Source: Candidatus Bathyarchaeota archaeon (GTDB taxonomy: Archaea > Thermoproteota > Bathyarchaeia > TCS64). From it: a DNA stretch of 9,141 bases. Of the stretch, positions 6,071 through 9,141 are shown piece by piece. Location: assembly GCA_030670015.1 (NCBI GenBank), contig DAOVCM010000024.1:1-9141 (forward strand). The letters run 5' to 3'. How positions within the stretch are numbered: the first letter of the stretch is position 1; every line of letters starts with the position of its first letter. The notes beneath the pieces are model-generated. The model was not told the origin of the DNA. It saw only the letters and a program-made list of their open reading frames with translations, and did no database searches. A program made the position numbers and the translations under genes.

Positions 6071-8430
6071 TGGATCCTGTTGCAGCGATGACTCCCCTAG
6101 AGACAATCCTCAAATATCCAGGTCCATGGCTCTGCTGGATCATACCCATGATAGGCGCCCTGATGATACCTTTAATCTCGAAGTATATGGGTGAAAAGAA
6201 TCGTGACTACGCAGCGGTAGTCTTCGCCTTCTTGGCAGTCATCATGACGTTCACCATGGTCCCCTACCTGTTCTCGGGCCACTACCCTGGGGATGTCAAG
6301 CTTACTACGTGGATCACATTCCCGGGGGGTCAGCCCCTTGAGGTCGGCGTCCTCGTTGACCCACTTAGCATCATCGTCTGCAACGTTGTATCTTTCATCT
6401 CCTTCCTCATAGTTGTATACTCCACGTCGTACATGCACGGCGACACCCACCTAGACAGGTACTGGTTCTTCTTCCTGTTCTTCATAGGCAGCATGCTCCT
6501 CCTCGTCATCTCCGACAACCTCGTGCAGACCCTCATCGGATGGGAAGGCGTCGGCATGTGCAGCTACGGCCTCATCGGCTACTACTACCGGGACGCGAAG
6601 GAGCGGTGGCTCGGAGGCCCACCACCAACGAAGATGGTCCCACCCTCCGAGTGTGGCATGAAGGCGTTCGTGGTCACAGGCGTAGGCGACGTATTTATCC
6701 TAGCCGCCATTTTCATCATATTCCACTTCGCGGGGACCCTTAACTACATCGACCTCATCAATACAGCACCTGAATGGCTTTCAGGCATCGCTGCCACGCC
6801 AGGCCTCCTCGCCGTGACTGCGGTCCTTTTCCTCGGCGGTCCTATCGGTAAATCAGCTCAGTTTCCCCTCCATGAGTGGCTTCCCGAGGCTATGGCAGGC
6901 CCCACATCTGTCTCCGCGCTGATCCATGCCGCAACGATGGTCAAAGCAGGAGTCTACCTCGTCGCGAGGATGTCACCCGTCTTCTATCTGGGCTACTGGG
7001 TGCACAACATACAGGAGGCCCAGGTGTACTTCATCGTAATAGCCTGTATAGGCGCATTTACCTGTTTCATGGCCGCTTCCCAAGCCCTTGTATCGGTGGA
7101 GCTAAAGAAGATACTTGCCTACTCGACGGTCAGCCAGATCGGCTACATGATGTTAGGCCTCGGAGTCTCTGGCCTGAGCGAGGGTGCCTTTGTCGCCGGC
7201 CTGACGGCTGGTGTTTTCCATCTGGCCAGCCATGCGCTGTTCAAGGCAGCGCTATTCCTCTGTGCCGGCTCAGTCATCCACGCGGTCCATACTATCTACA
7301 CGTTCAACATGGGCGGACTGAAGAAGTACATGCCCATCACCTTCGGGCTCATGCTCATCGCGACACTATCCCTATCAGGCATCCCACCCCTCAGCGGTTT
7401 CTGGAGCAAAGACTCCGTCTTCCTGGCCTGCCTGATTGCCAACACGCCACTATCCATGACCTTACTTGCTGTAGGAGCCATCAGTGCCGCGATGACATTC
7501 TTCTATAGTTTACGCTACATAAGTGTCACCTTCTTTGGTCAGGAGAGCGAGTACATCCGTGAGATGGAGCACCACGGCCACCCCCCTCATGAAGCTCCAA
7601 AAACCATGTGGGTGCCCATCGCGATCCTAGTGAGCCTAGTCTGCATCGTCGGCATCTTCGGCCTCATCGGCCTCTTCAACCCTCACTTATCCCCTGAGAT
7701 CTTCATCGAGGAGCAGATGCACAGCATGCTACACCACATGCATATACCCCTCCACCCTCACCACGCAGAGACTTCGACAACGTTAACGGCGTGGGGTACC
7801 TCCGGCGCGATGCTCCTCATCGGCGGTGTACTGGGCTGGATCTTCTATCTAGCAAAGAAGGTAGACTCATGGACCTTCGTGTCTCAGAATCCAGTGCTCA
7901 AGCCCATCCACACCTTCCTCTGGAACAGATGGTACATGAACTCAACATACTACGCTATCTTCGTCTACGGCCTCATCGACTTCGCCAAGATCATCTTCGC
8001 GAGCATGGAGAACCTGGTATTCGACAAGATCACGGCTTTCGTCAGCGAAACGACCATCGCCTTCGGTAAGGTGCTGCACATCTTCGAGACGGAAGTGTAC
8101 GACCCCGCCCTCAACGTCGGCATACCCAACTTCTTCGTAGTGGGTGGCAGGGCGTTTAATGTCTTCGAGACTAGGGCATACGACCCCGCCCTCAACGTCG
8201 GCATACCCACGTTCTTCGTGGAGGGCGGCAAGACCTTGTTCAAAGACCTTGAGACCGACATAATAGATCACGGTCTGAACGATGGTATCCCCGCTGCCGC
8301 TACGAGCCTGTATAACTGTGTTAAGAAGCTTCAATCGGGGGTCCTGTCTTACAATATTATATATATGGTATTCGTATTCCTTATCCTGATCCTAGGATTA
8401 GTGTCATGGTTCACACTTGGAGGTATATGA
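6070..8430 (+). CDS. nuoL: NuoL-like antiporter subunit with repeat-expanded lateral-helix region
   Basis: This is the antiporter-like subunit that ends the membrane arm and sends a long amphipathic helix back along the other pumps. At 786 residues it is much longer than E. coli NuoL (613). Pump residues are present: Glu159 (IGWEGVGMCSY), Lys261 (GKSAQFPLHEWLPEAM), His286 and Lys292 (HAATMVKAGVYLVAR), Lys392 and Lys447-Asp448. Small insertions lie near 181-196 (GGPPPTK) and in a His-rich loop (500-566, about 11 His) that also exists, shorter, in relatives. The C-terminal part starts with WNRWYMNSTYYAIF (618-631), as in other NuoL, and ends with KKLQSGVLSYNII before the last helix. Between them, residues about 646-754 hold four 26-28-residue units, the middle two nearly identical. 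The enlarged segment is consistent with a lateral helix spanning one more pump. The start is set by GGGAGGT; nuoM follows after 1 nt. Confidence 0.95.
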   Translation: MDPVAAMTPLETILKYPGPWLCWIIPMIGALMIPLISKYMGEKNRDYAAVVFAFLAVIMTFTMVPYLFSGHYPGDVKLTTWITFPGGQPLEVGVLVDPLSIIVCNVVSFISFLIVVYSTSYMHGDTHLDRYWFFFLFFIGSMLLLVISDNLVQTLIGWEGVGMCSYGLIGYYYRDAKERWLGGPPPTKMVPPSECGMKAFVVTGVGDVFILAAIFIIFHFAGTLNYIDLINTAPEWLSGIAATPGLLAVTAVLFLGGPIGKSAQFPLHEWLPEAMAGPTSVSALIHAATMVKAGVYLVARMSPVFYLGYWVHNIQEAQVYFIVIACIGAFTCFMAASQALVSVELKKILAYSTVSQIGYMMLGLGVSGLSEGAFVAGLTAGVFHLASHALFKAALFLCAGSVIHAVHTIYTFNMGGLKKYMPITFGLMLIATLSLSGIPPLSGFWSKDSVFLACLIANTPLSMTLLAVGAISAAMTFFYSLRYISVTFFGQESEYIREMEHHGHPPHEAPKTMWVPIAILVSLVCIVGIFGLIGLFNPHLSPEIFIEEQMHSMLHHMHIPLHPHHAETSTTLTAWGTSGAMLLIGGVLGWIFYLAKKVDSWTFVSQNPVLKPIHTFLWNRWYMNSTYYAIFVYGLIDFAKIIFASMENLVFDKITAFVSETTIAFGKVLHIFETEVYDPALNVGIPNFFVVGGRAFNVFETRAYDPALNVGIPTFFVEGGKTLFKDLETDIIDHGLNDGIPAAATSLYNCVKKLQSGVLSYNIIYMVFVFLILILGLVSWFTLGGI
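8005..8331 (+). repeat. In-frame tandem repeat in the nuoL 3' region (4 units of 26-28 codons)
   Basis: The units are R0 8005-8082 (degenerate), R1 8083-8163, R2 8164-8247 and R3 8248-8331 (diverged). R1 and R2 are offset by 81 nt and share a 31-nt exact block (8098-8128 and 8179-8209). The shared protein pattern is FET-x-x-YDPALNVGIP, then FFV and a Gly-Gly. R3 reads LETDIIDHGLNDGIP and lies where ordinary NuoL has its single ID-x-x-DG-like segment before the (K/R)xLQ(S/T)G motif, so R1 and R2 look like insertions made by duplicating it. R0 keeps only MENLVFD and a Gly at the matching spot, so its membership is uncertain. Confidence 0.85.
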
Positions 8431-8431
8431 A

Positions 8432-9141
8432 ATGGTATTTCCCTACTCTCTGGCTTTGGTACTGCTCGTACCCCTAGTATCCTCACCCATCGTCTACTGG
8501 CTAGGAAGAACGATGGGAAAGAAAGTTGGATGGATCGCAGCCATCCCGCTGTTTTTAACTCTTCTGCTGATCACCGGGATCGCCTTTGGGATACGAGGCG
8601 AAGGATCGTATAGCGAGAGCTATACGTGGGCACCTGCCGCGGGGTTATCCTTCGGCATGCTCGCCGACGGCCTGAGCATCTGGATGCTCCTCACAGTGAA
8701 CATCCTCTGCCTCATGATCTGCATCTACTCCGTCAGCTACATGGAGCATAGGTTCCACGAGCAGGAGCATCATACTGGTATCCCCACGCCAAACTCCGCT
8801 TATGCCTCCTACTATACGCTCTACCTGCTCTACGCAGTTGGTATGCTGGGCACCGTCATCGCAACCAACTTGATCCAGTTCTACCTGTTCTACGAACTGA
8901 TGCTGGTGCCAAGCTGGGCGTTGATCAACAACTACGGTTACGGCGACCGCGAGCGCATAGGCATGATGTACTTCCTCTGGACCCACGTCGGAGCCGTGAT
9001 AATGCTCGCGGGCATCCTCAGCAGCTACTGGATCACTGGCAGCTTTGAGATATCGGCACTCAGCGGTGTGGTCGGCAGCCCCATCGCGGGCTGGATCGCC
9101 ATCGCCATCCTCATCGGCTTCTTTACGAAGATGGCTGTGTT
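8432..9141 (+). CDS. nuoM: NuoM-like antiporter subunit (3' end missing)
   Basis: The first 236 residues of a second antiporter-family pump run off the right edge. The N-terminal hydrophobic segments, FGMLADGLSIWMLLTVNILCL-type third helix (75-95) and the Glu155 pump residue in FYLFYELMLVPSWALINNYG (150-169) match NuoM, where the equivalent is E144 in E. coli. The pattern YELMLVPSW is characteristic of NuoM as opposed to NuoN. The last visible residues, FFTKMAV, contain Lys233, the seventh-helix lysine. A polar loop with His and Glu (EHRFHEQEHH, 105-114) follows the third helix. ATG 8432 lies 1 nt after the nuoL stop and has GGAGGT at 8419-8424, 7 nt upstream. Everything seen is intact. Confidence 0.92.
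   Translation, partial: MVFPYSLALVLLVPLVSSPIVYWLGRTMGKKVGWIAAIPLFLTLLLITGIAFGIRGEGSYSESYTWAPAAGLSFGMLADGLSIWMLLTVNILCLMICIYSVSYMEHRFHEQEHHTGIPTPNSAYASYYTLYLLYAVGMLGTVIATNLIQFYLFYELMLVPSWALINNYGYGDRERIGMMYFLWTHVGAVIMLAGILSSYWITGSFEISALSGVVGSPIAGWIAIAILIGFFTKMAV
8607..8626 (+). repeat. Perfect 8-bp inverted repeat with GAGA loop inside nuoM
   Basis: CGTATAGC and GCTATACG flank GAGA, giving in RNA an 8-bp stem closed by C-G with a GNRA-type tetraloop. It lies about 175 nt into the nuoM coding sequence and encodes part of SYSESY in the loop after the second helix. There is no following U-run, so it is not an obvious terminator. It may be chance or a modest mRNA structure. Confidence 0.5.

Noticed and set aside
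8083..8247. R1/R2 duplication as an assembly artefact
   Set aside because: The copies differ at many bases, keep the frame, and are followed by a third diverged unit, so a real duplication is likelier.
7942..8334. Minus-strand open frames of 98 and 130 codons opposite the nuoL repeat
   Set aside because: They are shadows of the strongly coding + strand with repeats mirrored from nuoL, and have no ribosome-binding site or family likeness.
8645..8986. Minus-strand 113-codon open frame opposite nuoM
   Set aside because: The + strand encodes a clear NuoM with its pump glutamate; the opposite frame has biased Val/His/Glu content typical of an antisense shadow.

Overview
The window is one continuous stretch of a respiratory complex I-type operon, all on the + strand. 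The likely host is an archaeon. Three things point that way: nuoC and nuoD are separate genes, nothing encoding the NADH-input module (NuoE/F/G) lies between nuoD and nuoH, and NuoJ is split into two genes (J1/J2) as in Fpo/Fqo-type F420H2 dehydrogenases. Ribosome-binding sites of the AGGAGGTGAT type and frequent AGG arginine codons fit, but I cannot name the lineage. No RNA gene, transposon, CRISPR array, promoter or terminator is visible; the window starts and ends inside genes, so both operon ends lie outside it.

Layout: nuoB (3' part, 1-429), nuoC (422-883), nuoD (880-1995), nuoH (2027-3154), nuoI (3154-3624), nuoJ1 (3621-3887), a J2 half with MbhE/MrpA-C-like features (3884-4177), nuoK (4177-4488), an additional MrpD/NuoN/NuoM-type antiporter-like subunit (4482-6002), nuoL (6070-8430) and nuoM (5' part, 8432-9141). 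Nearly every junction is an ATGA, TGATG or 7-8 nt overlap, which implies translational coupling. The two junctions with real spacers (D-H, 31 nt; antiporter-L, 67 nt) each hold a mini-ORF whose stop overlaps the next start codon.

The genes together encode an ion-pumping membrane oxidoreductase. NuoB (cluster N2), NuoC, NuoD and NuoI (two 4Fe-4S clusters) form the connecting module. NuoH, J1/J2 and K form the proximal membrane arm. The 506-residue antiporter protein, NuoL and NuoM are the pump subunits. Electrons probably enter from reduced ferredoxin or a separately encoded F420H2/flavin subunit.

The main discovery is structural. An antiporter-type gene sits between nuoK and nuoL, where the canonical order has none. 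In the same operon, the C-terminal lateral-helix region of NuoL carries a tandem 27-28-residue repeat: two near-identical copies, one diverged copy at the canonical position and one possible degenerate copy. This fits a complex I with a fourth pump and a lengthened lateral helix, provided nuoN follows nuoM outside the window. Secondary oddities are loss of the quinone-ligating His/Asp/Tyr set in NuoD, replacement of a conserved NuoH glutamate by valine, a Lys-to-Glu exchange in the extra antiporter, and a shifted acidic residue in NuoK. These suggest an altered electron acceptor and altered proton path.
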